This document shows, piece after piece, positions 9,881 through 19,119 of a stretch of DNA of 64,000 nucleotides. Each line of letters starts with the position of its first letter. Position 1 is the stretch's first letter. Below the pieces are notes generated by a model, which was not told the origin of the DNA, did no database searches, and saw only the letters and a program-made list of their open reading frames with translations. The translations under genes and the position numbers were made by a program. The DNA lies in assembly GCA_026129905.1 (NCBI GenBank), contig JAHCHE010000028.1:1-64000 (forward strand), given 5' to 3'. The DNA is from Bryobacteraceae bacterium (lineage in GTDB: Bacteria > Acidobacteriota > Terriglobia > Bryobacterales > Bryobacteraceae).

Positions 9881-10845
9881 AATCCAAGTACGAGATTTTC
9901 GATCGCGGACGGCTGCGGGTGAAGCCGCTGGCCGAACGGAAGCACGATCTGGAGATCGGGTGGTGGCTGGAGCTTTGGGACGAAGCGCCTCCGTTCGCGC
10001 ATCCGGATCTGAAGACGATCGCGGAGCGGCTTGGCGAAGCCAAGAGGCGGGGGGCGGCGCGGATTCTGATGATGGGGGCGCACCTGATCCGGGCGGGGGT
10101 GAGCCGGCACATCATCGACCTGGTGGAGCGGGGCTTCATCGATCACATCGCGATGAACGGCGCGGGGGCGATCCACGACTGGGAACTGGCGCGGATCGGA
10201 GCGACGACGGAGAGCGTGGCGCGGTACATCCGGACGGGCGAGTTCGGGCTGTGGCGGGAAACGGGGGAGCTGAACGACGCGATCAACAAGGCGGCGGAAC
10301 TGGGGCTGGGGCTTGGGGAGAACGCGGGTCGAAGGATCGCCGAGAGCGACTTTCCGCATCGGGAGTTGAGCGTGCTGGCGGCGGCGTACCGGCGCAGCAC
10401 GCCGGTCACGGTACATGTCGGGATCGGTTACGACATCCTGCACGAGCACCCGAATTGCGACGGGGCGGCGTTGGGGGCGGCGAGCTATCGGGACTTCCTG
10501 ATCTTCGCGCGGACGGTGGAGCGGCTGGAGGGGGGTGTACTACTTAGCTTCGGTTCTGCGATCATGGCTCCAGAGGTGTACCTTAAGGCGCTGGCGATGG
10601 CGCGGAATGTCGCGCATCAGGAGGAGCGCGAGATTCGCAGGTTCGTGACGGCGATTTTCGACGTTGCGCCGATTGCAGGGGATGTTCACCGCGAACCGAC
10701 GAAAGCCGAGCCAGGGTATTATTTTCGGCCTCATAAAACTATGTTGGTCCGGACGGTGGCCGACGGTGGAGAGAGCTACTATTTCCGCGGCGATCACCGG
10801 GCAACCTTTCCAGCGCTACACGGTACGCTCCAGGAGGTTGCATGA
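9877..10845 (+). CDS. Deoxyhypusine synthase-like protein of unknown function
   Basis: A 322-residue protein. The start is the GTG at 9877, which overlaps the stop of the HAD gene (GTGA); the frame is open further upstream only within that gene. The segment ILMMGAHLIRAGVSRHIIDL followed by IAMNGAGAIHDWEL (residues about 60-105) resembles the NAD-binding Rossmann fold of deoxyhypusine synthases, and VHVGIGYDILHEHPN is also reminiscent of that family. Bacteria lack eIF5A, so a true hypusine role is unlikely. The neighbours are a phosphatase and two sugar kinases, suggesting a role in sugar or polyol metabolism. The reaction is unknown. Confidence 0.55.
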   Translation: MKSKYEIFDRGRLRVKPLAERKHDLEIGWWLELWDEAPPFAHPDLKTIAERLGEAKRRGAARILMMGAHLIRAGVSRHIIDLVERGFIDHIAMNGAGAIHDWELARIGATTESVARYIRTGEFGLWRETGELNDAINKAAELGLGLGENAGRRIAESDFPHRELSVLAAAYRRSTPVTVHVGIGYDILHEHPNCDGAALGAASYRDFLIFARTVERLEGGVLLSFGSAIMAPEVYLKALAMARNVAHQEEREIRRFVTAIFDVAPIAGDVHREPTKAEPGYYFRPHKTMLVRTVADGGESYYFRGDHRATFPALHGTLQEVA

Positions 10846-11822
10846 GCACGGCGGAGATATTACGACAATTTCAGCGGCTTTCCGCGCTGGTGGTGGGGGA
10901 TATTTGCCTGGACCGGTGGTGCACGTACGAACCGGCGACGTCGGAGCCCTCGCGGGAGACGGGAATACCGCGAATCGGAGTGGTGAAAACGGAGATTACT
11001 CCGGGCGGGGGAGGCACGGTGGCCAGCAACCTGGTGGCGCTGGGCGCGGGCCGGGTAGCGGTGGTGGGGGCCATCGGAGACGACGGGTTCGGACATGAGT
11101 TAACGGCGTCGCTGGCGACGCACGGGATCGAGTCCGAATTGCTGGTGAAGGCGCAGGGCTACCAGACCTTCACGTACACGAAGCTGCTGAACGCGGAGAC
11201 AGGCGTGGAGGACCAGCCGAGGGTAGACTTCATCAACACGCGGCCGCTGGCCGGCGAGACGGAGCGGAGACTGCTGAACCGGCTGAACGCTCACGTCGGA
11301 GGGTTCGACGTGGTTGTGGTGGCGGACCAGGCGGAGACGGAGGAAGGTGGAGTGGTAACGGAGGCGGTTCGCGAACTGCTGGCGAACATGGCCTCGCGAC
11401 ACCTGTCGAAGGTGTTCTGGGCGGATTCCCGGAGGCGGCCGGAGCTGTTTCGCGGCATGGTGGTGAAGCCGAACCAACAGGAGGCGGCCAGCGCGTGCGA
11501 GCGGATCTTCGGCCGGCTGGATTACCAAGCTTTGCGAAAGCTGATCGGAGGCCGCGCGCTGGTGGTGACGCATGGTCTGGAGGGCGCGATGGTCGTCGAG
11601 CCGACGGGTGAAACGTGGGTGCGGACGCGGGAGGTGGAGCATCCGGTGGACATCTGCGGAGCGGGCGACAGCTTTTCGGCGGGCGCGGCGATGGCGCTAG
11701 CGGTGACCGGGTCGCCCTCGGAGGCTGCGCGGATCGGGAACCTGGTGGCGTCGGTCACGATCATGAAGAGGGGGACGGGAACGGCTTCGCCGGAAGAGGT
11801 ACTGCAATCGGAAGCGGGATGA
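10842..11822 (+). CDS. PfkB-family carbohydrate kinase (RfaE/HldE N-terminal-like)
   Basis: A 326-residue ribokinase-like protein that overlaps the previous gene by ATGA. The N-terminal segment PGGGGTVASNLVALG matches the substrate-binding region of the RfaE/HldE kinase domain. The PfkB signature HPVDICGAGDSFSAG (about residues 268-282) holds the anion hole and the catalytic Asp. The family phosphorylates sugars with ATP in the cytoplasm. It lacks the cytidylyltransferase half of HldE. Its next-door ROK kinase overlaps it by ATGA. Confidence 0.8.
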   Translation: MSTAEILRQFQRLSALVVGDICLDRWCTYEPATSEPSRETGIPRIGVVKTEITPGGGGTVASNLVALGAGRVAVVGAIGDDGFGHELTASLATHGIESELLVKAQGYQTFTYTKLLNAETGVEDQPRVDFINTRPLAGETERRLLNRLNAHVGGFDVVVVADQAETEEGGVVTEAVRELLANMASRHLSKVFWADSRRRPELFRGMVVKPNQQEAASACERIFGRLDYQALRKLIGGRALVVTHGLEGAMVVEPTGETWVRTREVEHPVDICGAGDSFSAGAAMALAVTGSPSEAARIGNLVASVTIMKRGTGTASPEEVLQSEAG

Positions 11823-12679
11823 ACACGCTCGCCATCGACATCGGCGGCACGAAGTTCTCGATTGCGGTCTTTGAAGGGCGGCGGCCGGCGAGACGGGATT
11901 CCCGCGCCACGGACCGCGAGGGCGGCCGGGATTGGATGATGGAGCAGATATTGCGCATCGCCAAGTCCTGGCAGACGGAGATGGCGATCGACCGGTGTGG
12001 GGTCGGCTTTGGCGGGCCGGTGATTTTCCAGGCGCAGCGGATTGCCCTGTCGACGCACGTCGGCGGGTGGAGCGATTCGAAGCTGACGGCGGACCTCGAG
12101 CGCGAGCTGGGAATTCCATGCGTGATGGACAACGACGCGAACGCGGGCGCTCTAGGAGAAGCGCGGTTCGGGTCCGGGGTGGGATTCGATCCGCTGTTCT
12201 ACATGACGATCTCGACGGGAATTGGGGGAGGGTTGATCTCCGAGGGGGAGATCTATCGCGGCGCCGATTCCTACGCCGGAGAGATCGGGCATCTCACGGT
12301 AAGGCCGGACGGTCCGGAATGCCTGTGCGGGGCGCGGGGGTGCCTAGAGCGGATGTGCTGCGGCCTCTGGCTGGAGCGGGACTACGGCCGCACCGGGAAG
12401 GAACTGTTTCAGGACGCCAATTTCGTCAAGCGGTACGTGGTGGACCTGGCGCTCGGGTTGAAAGCGTGCATTATGCTGCTGAATCCGGCGCGCATCGCCA
12501 TCGGCGGCGGGATCAGCAAGGCGGGCGAGGCGCTCTTTCGGCCACTCCGGCAGGAGTTGCGGCGGCAGGTCACGGCATGGTCGCGTGCACGGATCGACGT
12601 CGTTCCCGCCGCTTTGGGCGACGACAGCGTGCTGTACGGGGCGCTGGCGCTCGCCGAGGCGGCGCGAGGCGGGCGGTGA
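11819..12679 (+). CDS. ROK-family sugar kinase
   Basis: A 286-residue ROK protein starting at the ATG at 11819, which overlaps the kinase stop (ATGA). The frame is open upstream, but only inside the preceding gene. IDIGGTKFSIAVF (residues 6-18) is the phosphate-1 loop. DNDANAGALGE carries the catalytic Asp. EIGHLTV followed by CLCGARGCLE is the zinc-binding GH...CxCGxxGC motif of the family. No N-terminal helix-turn-helix is present, so it is a kinase rather than a repressor. The probable substrate is glucose or a related hexose or amino sugar. Confidence 0.82.
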   Translation: MNTLAIDIGGTKFSIAVFEGRRPARRDSRATDREGGRDWMMEQILRIAKSWQTEMAIDRCGVGFGGPVIFQAQRIALSTHVGGWSDSKLTADLERELGIPCVMDNDANAGALGEARFGSGVGFDPLFYMTISTGIGGGLISEGEIYRGADSYAGEIGHLTVRPDGPECLCGARGCLERMCCGLWLERDYGRTGKELFQDANFVKRYVVDLALGLKACIMLLNPARIAIGGGISKAGEALFRPLRQELRRQVTAWSRARIDVVPAALGDDSVLYGALALAEAARGGR

Positions 12680-12735
12680 ACGAGAACAGTGCGGAATCGT
12701 CTTGCGCTTGGCCGGATTTCTGAGAAGATGAGAGC

Positions 12736-13962
12736 TTGCGAAGAAGAGACCTGCTTCGGGCGTTCGGACTGGCTGGGGTCTGCGCGCTGCCGGCAGCGGT
12801 AAGGGCGCAGCAGGCGCGGCCCGGGAAAGCACCGCGAATCCGCATCACCGACATCGAGACGTTTTCAATCGAACTGCCGGCGGACGGCGGGCAGCGCGAC
12901 CCGGAGGCGATCTACCGCTATGGGGTCGTACGGGTGCAGACCGACGCGGGAATTACGGGGACCTCCTTCCTTGGCATTCCGGCGGATGTGCTGGAAACGT
13001 GGGTGAAGCCGACGCTGATCGGCGACGATCTGTTCGCGGTGGACCGGCATCTAAAGCGGCTGCAGATGCAGAGAGGGGAATCCGGCGTACAGTCCTGGTC
13101 GGGGGTGGAACACGCGAGTTGGGATGCGATCGGCCGCGCGGTGAACCGGCCGGCGGCGGAACTCTTCGGAGGCTATCGCAAGCGGCTTCGAGCGTATCGG
13201 ACGTGCGTGTTTCCGGGGAAGCAGGACCAGTCCGACGTAACGTACGAGACGCAGGCCGAATACGCGGCGCGGCTGAAGAAGGCCGGCTACACGGCGATGA
13301 AGGTGCGGGCGTGGCGTCCGCGGCCGATGGACGACGCCGACATGGTTGGCGTGGTGCGGAGCGCGGTGGGGGACGATTTCGAGATTATGCTCGACCGGAC
13401 GGCGGTGCGGCCGGGATGGGTTTGGGATTACCCGACGGCGCTGAAAGTGGCGCGGGGACTGGAGCGGCATCGGGCGTACTGGCTGGAAGAGCCGTTCGAC
13501 GGGTACGACCTGCACGGACCGGCGCGGCTGGCGGCCGAGGTGGAGATTCCGATCACGGGCGGCGAGCTGGGCAACAGCCTGTATCATTTCCTGCAATTTC
13601 TGACGCACAAGACGTACGACATCGTGCAGCCGGACACGCGCATCTGCGGGGGCATGTGGATCGCGCGGAAGATTTCGCTGCTGGCGGAGGCGTTCGGCGT
13701 CCCGTGCATACAGCACGGTACGTCCGGGCTGGCGCTGGCAGGTTATATTCAGGCCGGATGTGCGATGCCGAATTGTGAATGGCAGGAGATCATCGGCGGG
13801 CCGAACCTGCCGGAGGAGCAATGGGCGCCGGCGTTGAAGATACTGAAGACGCCGCACGTGTTCAAGGTAGAAGGCGGCTACGTTCACCTTCCGGAGTTGC
13901 CGGGACTGGGGTTGGACATCCATGAAGAAGCGCTCAAGGAATACAGGATCGGGCGAGGCTAG
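12736..13962 (+). CDS. Enolase superfamily (mandelate racemase/muconate lactonising type), Tat leader
   Basis: A 408-residue protein starting at TTG 12736; no ATG fits the leader. RRRDLLRAFGLAG is a twin-arginine signal. The barrel shows GYTAMKVRAW (general base Lys-x-Arg), DRTAV, WLEEPF and ITGGEL, which supply the Asp/Glu/Glu metal ligands, and IQHGTSG on a later strand. These enzymes abstract a proton alpha to a carboxylate, typically dehydrating or racemising sugar acids. The next gene is a paralogue. The substrate cannot be assigned. Confidence 0.78.
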   Translation: MRRRDLLRAFGLAGVCALPAAVRAQQARPGKAPRIRITDIETFSIELPADGGQRDPEAIYRYGVVRVQTDAGITGTSFLGIPADVLETWVKPTLIGDDLFAVDRHLKRLQMQRGESGVQSWSGVEHASWDAIGRAVNRPAAELFGGYRKRLRAYRTCVFPGKQDQSDVTYETQAEYAARLKKAGYTAMKVRAWRPRPMDDADMVGVVRSAVGDDFEIMLDRTAVRPGWVWDYPTALKVARGLERHRAYWLEEPFDGYDLHGPARLAAEVEIPITGGELGNSLYHFLQFLTHKTYDIVQPDTRICGGMWIARKISLLAEAFGVPCIQHGTSGLALAGYIQAGCAMPNCEWQEIIGGPNLPEEQWAPALKILKTPHVFKVEGGYVHLPELPGLGLDIHEEALKEYRIGRG

Positions 13963-13969
13963 TAGTGCC

Positions 13970-15253
13970 GTGGCGGGACTAAGAGTCCCGTGCCGCCTGA
14001 GAGGCTGCCCCCCCACTGGTGTTGTCAAGTGTTGCGCGGGACAGGGACAGGGCGCCAAGCTTTCGAGGCGGGAGTGGCTGGGGCTGTCGGCGGCGCTGTT
14101 TCTGGAGCCGGTACGGCGGGTGGAAGCGGCCGTGAAGCCGGTCCGCATTCGGGACGTGGAGTGTTTTGAGATCAATATTCCGGTGTCGAAGGCGGAGTCG
14201 GAAGCCGGGGTGAATCACCGCTATTCGGTGGTGAAAGTGATGACCGACGCGGGGGTGAACGGGATCTCGTTCGCCGGCCCCGGGCAGAACGAGGCGCACG
14301 CGGTACGGAAGGTCCTGGGAGGAAAGGATCTGTTCAACATTGAACAGCACCTAAAGGACGGCCTGGGGGCGTGGGGCGGGGTGGAGCACGCGGTCTGGGA
14401 TGCGATCGGCAAGATCGCGGGCCAGCCGGCGTATCGACTGCTCGGCGGGTCGCAATCGAGCGTGAAGGCCTACCTGACGTGCGTATGGCGGGGCAACCCG
14501 GACCAGTCGCACGTGGCATTTGGGGAACAGGCGGAGATGGCGGCGAAGATCAAGCAGGCCGGCTTCAAGGGAATGAAGATCCGGGCCTGGCGGCCGAACC
14601 CGACCGACGACGCCGAGGCGCTGGCGGAGATTCGCCGGGCGGTGGGACCCGATTTCGCGGTGATGTTCGACCGGACGGCGCATGTGCCGGAGACGGCAGG
14701 ACAGAAGATTTGGGACTACGAGACGGGATTACGAGTGGCGCGCGCGCTGGAGAAGCACAATGCCACATGGCTGGAAGAACCGTTCGCGCGGGACGACTAC
14801 GAGAGCCCGGCGCGGCTGGCGGCGGCGGTGGATATTGCAATCACCGGCGGAGAAGGGTACTCGGGCGTGGAGCCATTCCGGCAGTGTCTGCTGCATCGGA
14901 CGTACGACATACTCCAGCCGGAAGGGCGGGGGTCGGGCGGCATCTTCACGTGCCGGAAAGTGGCGGCGCTAGCGGAGGCGTTCCACGTTCCGTGCATACT
15001 CCACGGGACGATGGGGCTGATGCTGGCGGGGTGGTTGCAGGCGACGCTGGCGATCGGATCGGAATGGCAGGAGGTGGCGCTGATCTGGCCGCCGCTGATG
15101 CCGGACGAGCAATGGGCGCCGAGCCTGCGGGTACTGAAGAGCAAGGAGCTGATCGCGATTCGAGAAGGAATGCTTCTGGGGCCGGACTATCCGGGCATCG
15201 GTCTTGACGTGGACGAGGATGCGCTGGAGAAGTTCCGGGTCGGGGAGGCGTAG
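13970..15253 (+). CDS. Enolase superfamily paralogue (tandem copy)
   Basis: A tandem paralogue of the preceding gene with the same motif series: GMKIRAWRPNP, FDRTAH, WLEEPFARDDYE, ITGGEGYSG and ILHGTMG. About 427 residues from the GTG at 13970, eight bases after the upstream stop. An ATG at 13922 would also work but would overlap the upstream gene by 41 bases. Residues SRREWLGLSAALF, about 30 residues in, look like a Tat-type leader preceded by an unusual Cys- and Arg-rich stretch, so the start is unsure. It likely acts on a related sugar-acid substrate in the periplasm. Confidence 0.72.
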   Translation: MAGLRVPCRLRGCPPTGVVKCCAGQGQGAKLSRREWLGLSAALFLEPVRRVEAAVKPVRIRDVECFEINIPVSKAESEAGVNHRYSVVKVMTDAGVNGISFAGPGQNEAHAVRKVLGGKDLFNIEQHLKDGLGAWGGVEHAVWDAIGKIAGQPAYRLLGGSQSSVKAYLTCVWRGNPDQSHVAFGEQAEMAAKIKQAGFKGMKIRAWRPNPTDDAEALAEIRRAVGPDFAVMFDRTAHVPETAGQKIWDYETGLRVARALEKHNATWLEEPFARDDYESPARLAAAVDIAITGGEGYSGVEPFRQCLLHRTYDILQPEGRGSGGIFTCRKVAALAEAFHVPCILHGTMGLMLAGWLQATLAIGSEWQEVALIWPPLMPDEQWAPSLRVLKSKELIAIREGMLLGPDYPGIGLDVDEDALEKFRVGEA

Positions 15254-15279
15254 GGGAGAGGCTGACAGTCGCTGAGGTT

Positions 15280-16825
15280 ATGGCACGTTCACCATTGTTT
15301 CATGCATTGCGAAGAGCGCTGCGGGGCGCACCAGAGGAAGAGGGCGCCGATCGCCCAGCGAGGAGGCGGCAGCGCGAGGGGCTGACCAGGCGGCGATTCC
15401 TGGACTCGTGCGCGGCGGGAGTGTCTGTCATCGCGGCGTCGCCGACAAGGCTGATCGGGAGAGACACGGGGCCGGAAGTTGTCATCGTCGGCGGTGGGCT
15501 GGCGGGGCTGACGGCGGCCTACCACCTGGGCCAGGCGGGAATCGGAGCGCGGATCTACGAGGCGTCGAAGAGGACCGGGGGCCGCGTTTTGAGCGCGCGC
15601 GGTTACATGGGCGAGGGGCTGGTGACGGAACTCGGCGGCGAGTTCATTGACTCGGACCATTTCGAGATGCTCGGCTACGCGAAGCAGTTCGGGCTGGAGT
15701 TGATCGATACGGACGCGCCGTCGGAGAAGGAGGTCATCGCCAACGCGTTTTATTTCGGCGGCACGCTGTACACGGAAGCGCAGTTGACCGAGGCGGTCAA
15801 GCCGCTGCTGCCGGCGATGAAACGGGACGCGAGGAAGGCTCAGAGCGGGGCGCTGGCGGAATACGACCGGATGTCGCTGGAGCAGTACCTGGACCGCATA
15901 CAGACGAGCGGCTGGGTTCGGTCGGTAATCGAGGCGGCATACGTGACCGAATACGGACTCGACCTGTGGGAGCAGACGGCGCTTAACCTGCTGTTGCTGG
16001 CGGCGACGGAGGCGGAGGGCACGGAGTGGGAACCGTTCGGGACGAGCGACGAGCGGTACAAGATCAGGGGAGGCAATCAGCGGATTCCGGAGGAACTCAC
16101 AAAGCTGGTCGAAGACAGGATCGTTTACGAACACCGGCTGGAGGCGGTCACGCAGACGGCGACAGGGTACCGGCTGAGCTTCGAGGGGCCGACGGGGACG
16201 GGAAAGGAGATTGAGGCGGGCGTGGTTGTACTGGCGCTGCCGTTCTCAATCCTCCGGCGCACCGCGCTGCGGGTTGCGATGCCGGCGGCGAAGAAGCGGG
16301 CGATCCACGAGCTTGGCTACGGGCATGACGCAAAGTTGTTTTTCGGCGTGGAGCGCCGGGTGTGGCGGGAACGGGGCTACTCCGGGAACCTGTTCAGCGA
16401 TGAGCCGTTTCAGCTTGCCTGGGACAGCAGCCGGATGCAGGCGGGCGACCGGGGAAGCGTGACGATGCTGATCGGGGGGCGTCGAGGCCTGGAGTTGGGC
16501 GCGCGGGATCCGGAGCATCACGTCGAGCGGCTGCTCCCGAGCCTGGTAGCGTGTGGACGGGGCTGGGTTCGCACCGAACGGGAGGGCGGGGCGGTTTCAC
16601 TGGCCGACATACCGGTATTCATGGCGGCGTACTCATGGTTACAAACCGGGGCAGTACACGACGATTCGCGGGTGGGAGGCGGCGCCGGTGGGGAGGCTGC
16701 TGTTCGCGGGCGAGCACTGTAGCGAGAAATCGCAAGGATATATGGAGGGCGCGGCTGAGACGGGGCGTGCGGCGGCGAAACGGGCGGCGGCGATGCTGGA
16801 GCGGAGGGCGGGAAGAGCGGCGTAG
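15280..16825 (+). pseudogene. Flavin-containing amine oxidase, frameshifted near its C-terminus
   Basis: From the ATG at 15280 the frame encodes a Tat-like leader (RRRFLDSCAAG) and the FAD-binding motif VVIVGGGLAGLTAAYHLGQAG, then an amine oxidase body up to about 16540. The conserved C-terminal FAD-contact region is in a different frame: HWPTYRYSW at about 16590-16625, PGQYTTIRGWE, then RLLFAGEHCSEKSQGYMEGA, ending at 16825. The first frame instead runs to a nonsense end at 16722. Segments of all three frames look homologous between 16540 and 16670, so more than one indel is likely. Either a recent pseudogene or assembly errors. The family oxidises amines or amino acids with release of H2O2. 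Confidence 0.65.
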
Positions 16826-16852
16826 GAGGGCGCCGGCGCGGAGGGGCGCTGG

Positions 16853-16858
16853 TATAAT
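16853..16858 (+). promoter_or_regulatory. Perfect -10 element (TATAAT) seven bases before a start codon
   Basis: TATAAT at 16853-16858 lies six bases before the ATG at 16865, so transcription would begin at or next to the start codon, giving a leaderless message. No good -35 box is seen at the expected distance. Confidence 0.4.
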
Positions 16859-16864
16859 CTGGCT

Positions 16865-18142
16865 ATGGTTTTACCGCGCATGCTGAAGGTGCGCCAGCAC
16901 TTTCCCGACCGACGTCTGAACGATATTCCGAAGGCGGTGACAGAGGAGATGGCTCGGGCGGCCCTGGGGAAGGGGCTAGCGGCGGGTTCGAGCATCGCCA
17001 TCGGGGTGGGGAGCCGAGGCATCGCAAACATTGCGACGATCGTACGGGCGGCGGTCGACCACTGGAAGGCGCGAGGGATGCGGCCGTTCATCTTTCCGGC
17101 GATGGGGAGCCACGGGGCAGCCACGGCGGAAGGGCAGGCGCAGGTACTGGCGCATTACGGGATCTGCGAATCGACGATGGGCTGTCCCGTTCGAAGCCAA
17201 CTGAACGTGGTATCGACGGGGAGGAGCCCGGAGGGCATCGACACGTACGTGGACCGGCTGGCGTACGAGAGCGACGGAATCCTTGTCGTGGGGCGGGTGA
17301 AGTCGCACACGGATTTCGAGGGCAGGATCGAGAGCGGCTTGTTCAAGATGATGGCGATCGGGTTGGGGAAGTTCGCCGGCGCCGAGCGTTACCACACGGT
17401 GGCATACAAGATGGGGCTGGAGAACGTGGTGCTGTCGGTGGGACAGCAGGTGCTGCGGAGTGGCAAGGTGCTGGGCGGGCTTGCGATTGTGGAAGACGCG
17501 GGTCACGAGACGGCGAAGGTAAGCGCGGTAGCGGCCTCGGAGATGGAAGAACGGGAGGCGGAGCTGCTAACGCTGGCCAAGCAATGGAGGGGTCAGATTC
17601 CGGTCCAGGCGCTGGACATCCTGATTATTGACGAAATGGGTAAGAATATCAGCGGAACTGGGATCGACACGAAGGTGATCAACCGGCAGACGCGGGGGGC
17701 GCAGGGGAGTTGGTACGAGACGCCGCAAATCGAGAGGGTGTATGTACGAGGGATCACGGAGCTTTCGTATGGAAGCGCGGTGGGCGTGGGACTAGCGGAC
17801 GTAGTGAGCGACCGGTTGGTACGGGCGATTGACTGGGGGCCGACGCTGCTGAATTGCCTGACGGCATCGAATTTTTCGGCGGCGCGATTGCCCGCGCATT
17901 TCGAGACCGACAGGGAATGCCTGGCGCGGCTCTATCCGAGCGTGGGGCGGCTGGAACCGCGGGAAGTGACGCTCGGTTGGATTCACAACACGTTGGAATT
18001 AGGCCGAATTATGTTCAGCGAGAACCTTCGGCCGGAGATCGAAGGGAACCCGGCGCTGGAAATAGTCGGCCCAGCCGAGCCACTATCGCTAGACACCGAA
18101 GGCAATCTGGAAGAACGCCTGGCATCGAGCGAGGAGTGGTAG
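16865..18142 (+). CDS. Lactate racemase-like (DUF2088/LarA N-terminal type) protein
   Basis: A 425-residue cytoplasmic protein. The segments GSRGIANIATIVRAAV, FIFPAMGSHGAATAEGQ (about residues 78-94), GRVKSHTDFEGRIESG and LGKFAGAERYH agree with the LarA-like DUF2088 fold that in LarA binds the nickel-pincer nucleotide. LarA itself interconverts D- and L-lactate, and most homologues act on other 2-hydroxy acids. No larB, larC or larE maturation genes lie nearby, so the substrate and cofactor dependence remain open. It may be translated from a leaderless message. Confidence 0.65.
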   Translation: MVLPRMLKVRQHFPDRRLNDIPKAVTEEMARAALGKGLAAGSSIAIGVGSRGIANIATIVRAAVDHWKARGMRPFIFPAMGSHGAATAEGQAQVLAHYGICESTMGCPVRSQLNVVSTGRSPEGIDTYVDRLAYESDGILVVGRVKSHTDFEGRIESGLFKMMAIGLGKFAGAERYHTVAYKMGLENVVLSVGQQVLRSGKVLGGLAIVEDAGHETAKVSAVAASEMEEREAELLTLAKQWRGQIPVQALDILIIDEMGKNISGTGIDTKVINRQTRGAQGSWYETPQIERVYVRGITELSYGSAVGVGLADVVSDRLVRAIDWGPTLLNCLTASNFSAARLPAHFETDRECLARLYPSVGRLEPREVTLGWIHNTLELGRIMFSENLRPEIEGNPALEIVGPAEPLSLDTEGNLEERLASSEEW

Positions 18143-18218
18143 CTGGGCCGGTGCGCGTGCGCGCGGGTCCGGGCGGGTTGAGCGCCCGCGCCGGAGCAAT
18201 CCTGTAGCCCTCAGGCGA

Positions 18219-18416
18219 TTAGGAACCGCCGCCTTGAGCAGCAGCGTTCTGAAGGTGGCTGCTGATGGCGCCGAAGATGGTGCTGATGCTGGAGGCGACA
18301 TTGGGCATAATCGCGCCAGCGGCGACCGCGACGAAGCCAGCCATAAGCGCATACTCGATGAGGTCCTGGCCGCGGTTGTCTTTCCAAATTCTGAATTTGA
18401 GTACCAGACGTTTCAT
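18219..18416 (-). CDS. Flp/Fap family type IVb pilin
   Basis: A 65-residue protein starting at 18416 after a good purine-rich ribosome binding site (GAGAAGAAGGA). RGQDLIEYALMAGFVAVAAGAIMPNV is the Flp pilin pattern: a short basic leader, a Gly before the conserved Glu-Tyr (EY), and a hydrophobic helix. The prepilin is processed by a TadV-type peptidase and assembled by the Tad secretion system. No other tad genes are in the window, so this is an isolated pilin gene. An upstream in-frame ATG at 18479 exists but has no signal character. Confidence 0.85.
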   Translation of the reverse strand: MKRLVLKFRIWKDNRGQDLIEYALMAGFVAVAAGAIMPNVASSISTIFGAISSHLQNAAAQGGGS

Positions 18417-18565
18417 ATTTCCTTCTTCTCCTCTCCCTGCAATACGCGGGTTTTGTGCTTGCTGAGGTAAAGGTAACATTGGAGCGCGGAAGAGGGAATC
18501 AGTTGAATCACTTAGGGCGGCGGGGAATCTAATGGATTTAGATCGCCCATGGTTCGTACTCCCGG

Positions 18566-18618
18566 GGAAGCCAGAAGCCGAGAAGCCAGAAGTCGAGGAA
18601 GGCGGAAGTCAGGAAGCC
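18566..18618. repeat. Degenerate purine-rich short repeat
   Basis: Imperfect repeats of GAAGCCA/GAAGTCG run through this stretch (GAAGCCAGAAGCCGAGAAGC and onward). It sits in the 344-base gap between the pilin and erpA, which otherwise contains no convincing gene. Probably a decayed simple-sequence repeat. Confidence 0.45.
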
Positions 18619-18760
18619 GCCGAGGCCGGACGGCGGGGGAGGAAGCTCGTCCGGCCGGGTGGCTGCTCGGGGATGAAAGCGGCCGGGCTGGAGATGACAG
18701 GCGGCGATTCAGACCAGTAAAATATAGATAGACCTGACAAAAGGGAGGTTCGACGGATTC

Positions 18761-19084
18761 ATGGTACACATGACAGACAAAGCGGTATTGAAGGTGAAGG
18801 AGATCCTGGAGACGCAGGAGCCCCAGCCAGCCGGGCTGCGGATCGCGGTGGTTGGTGGCGGGTGCTCGGGATTTCAGTACTCGATGGCCTTCGAGAACAG
18901 TCCGCAGTTGCTGGACAAGACGTACAGCTATGACGGCTTGAAGGTATTCATCGATCAAGCGAGCATGCTGTACCTGGACGGCGCCGAAGTCGATTACGTG
19001 GAGACGATGGAGGGGTCCGGGTTCAAGTTCAACAATCCCAACGTGAAGACGACCTGCGGCTGCGGATCCTCTTTCAACGCGTAA
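18761..19084 (+). CDS. erpA: Iron-sulfur cluster insertion protein (IscA/ErpA/HesB family)
   Basis: A 107-residue A-type carrier. The three cysteines that hold the cluster are present: GGGCSGFQY (about residue 35) and the C-terminal TCGCGSSF. A GGGAGG ribosome binding site lies 12 bases before the ATG; a second ATG three codons later is also possible. It carries [4Fe-4S] or [2Fe-2S] clusters to apo-enzymes in the cytoplasm. It stands alone and is convergent with the quinone oxidoreductase gene. The ErpA name rather than IscA is a family-level guess. Confidence 0.85.
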   Translation: MVHMTDKAVLKVKEILETQEPQPAGLRIAVVGGGCSGFQYSMAFENSPQLLDKTYSYDGLKVFIDQASMLYLDGAEVDYVETMEGSGFKFNNPNVKTTCGCGSSFNA

Positions 19085-19119
19085 ACGGCAAATTTGCGTC
19101 GGGCCTCCCGGGGATCGCC

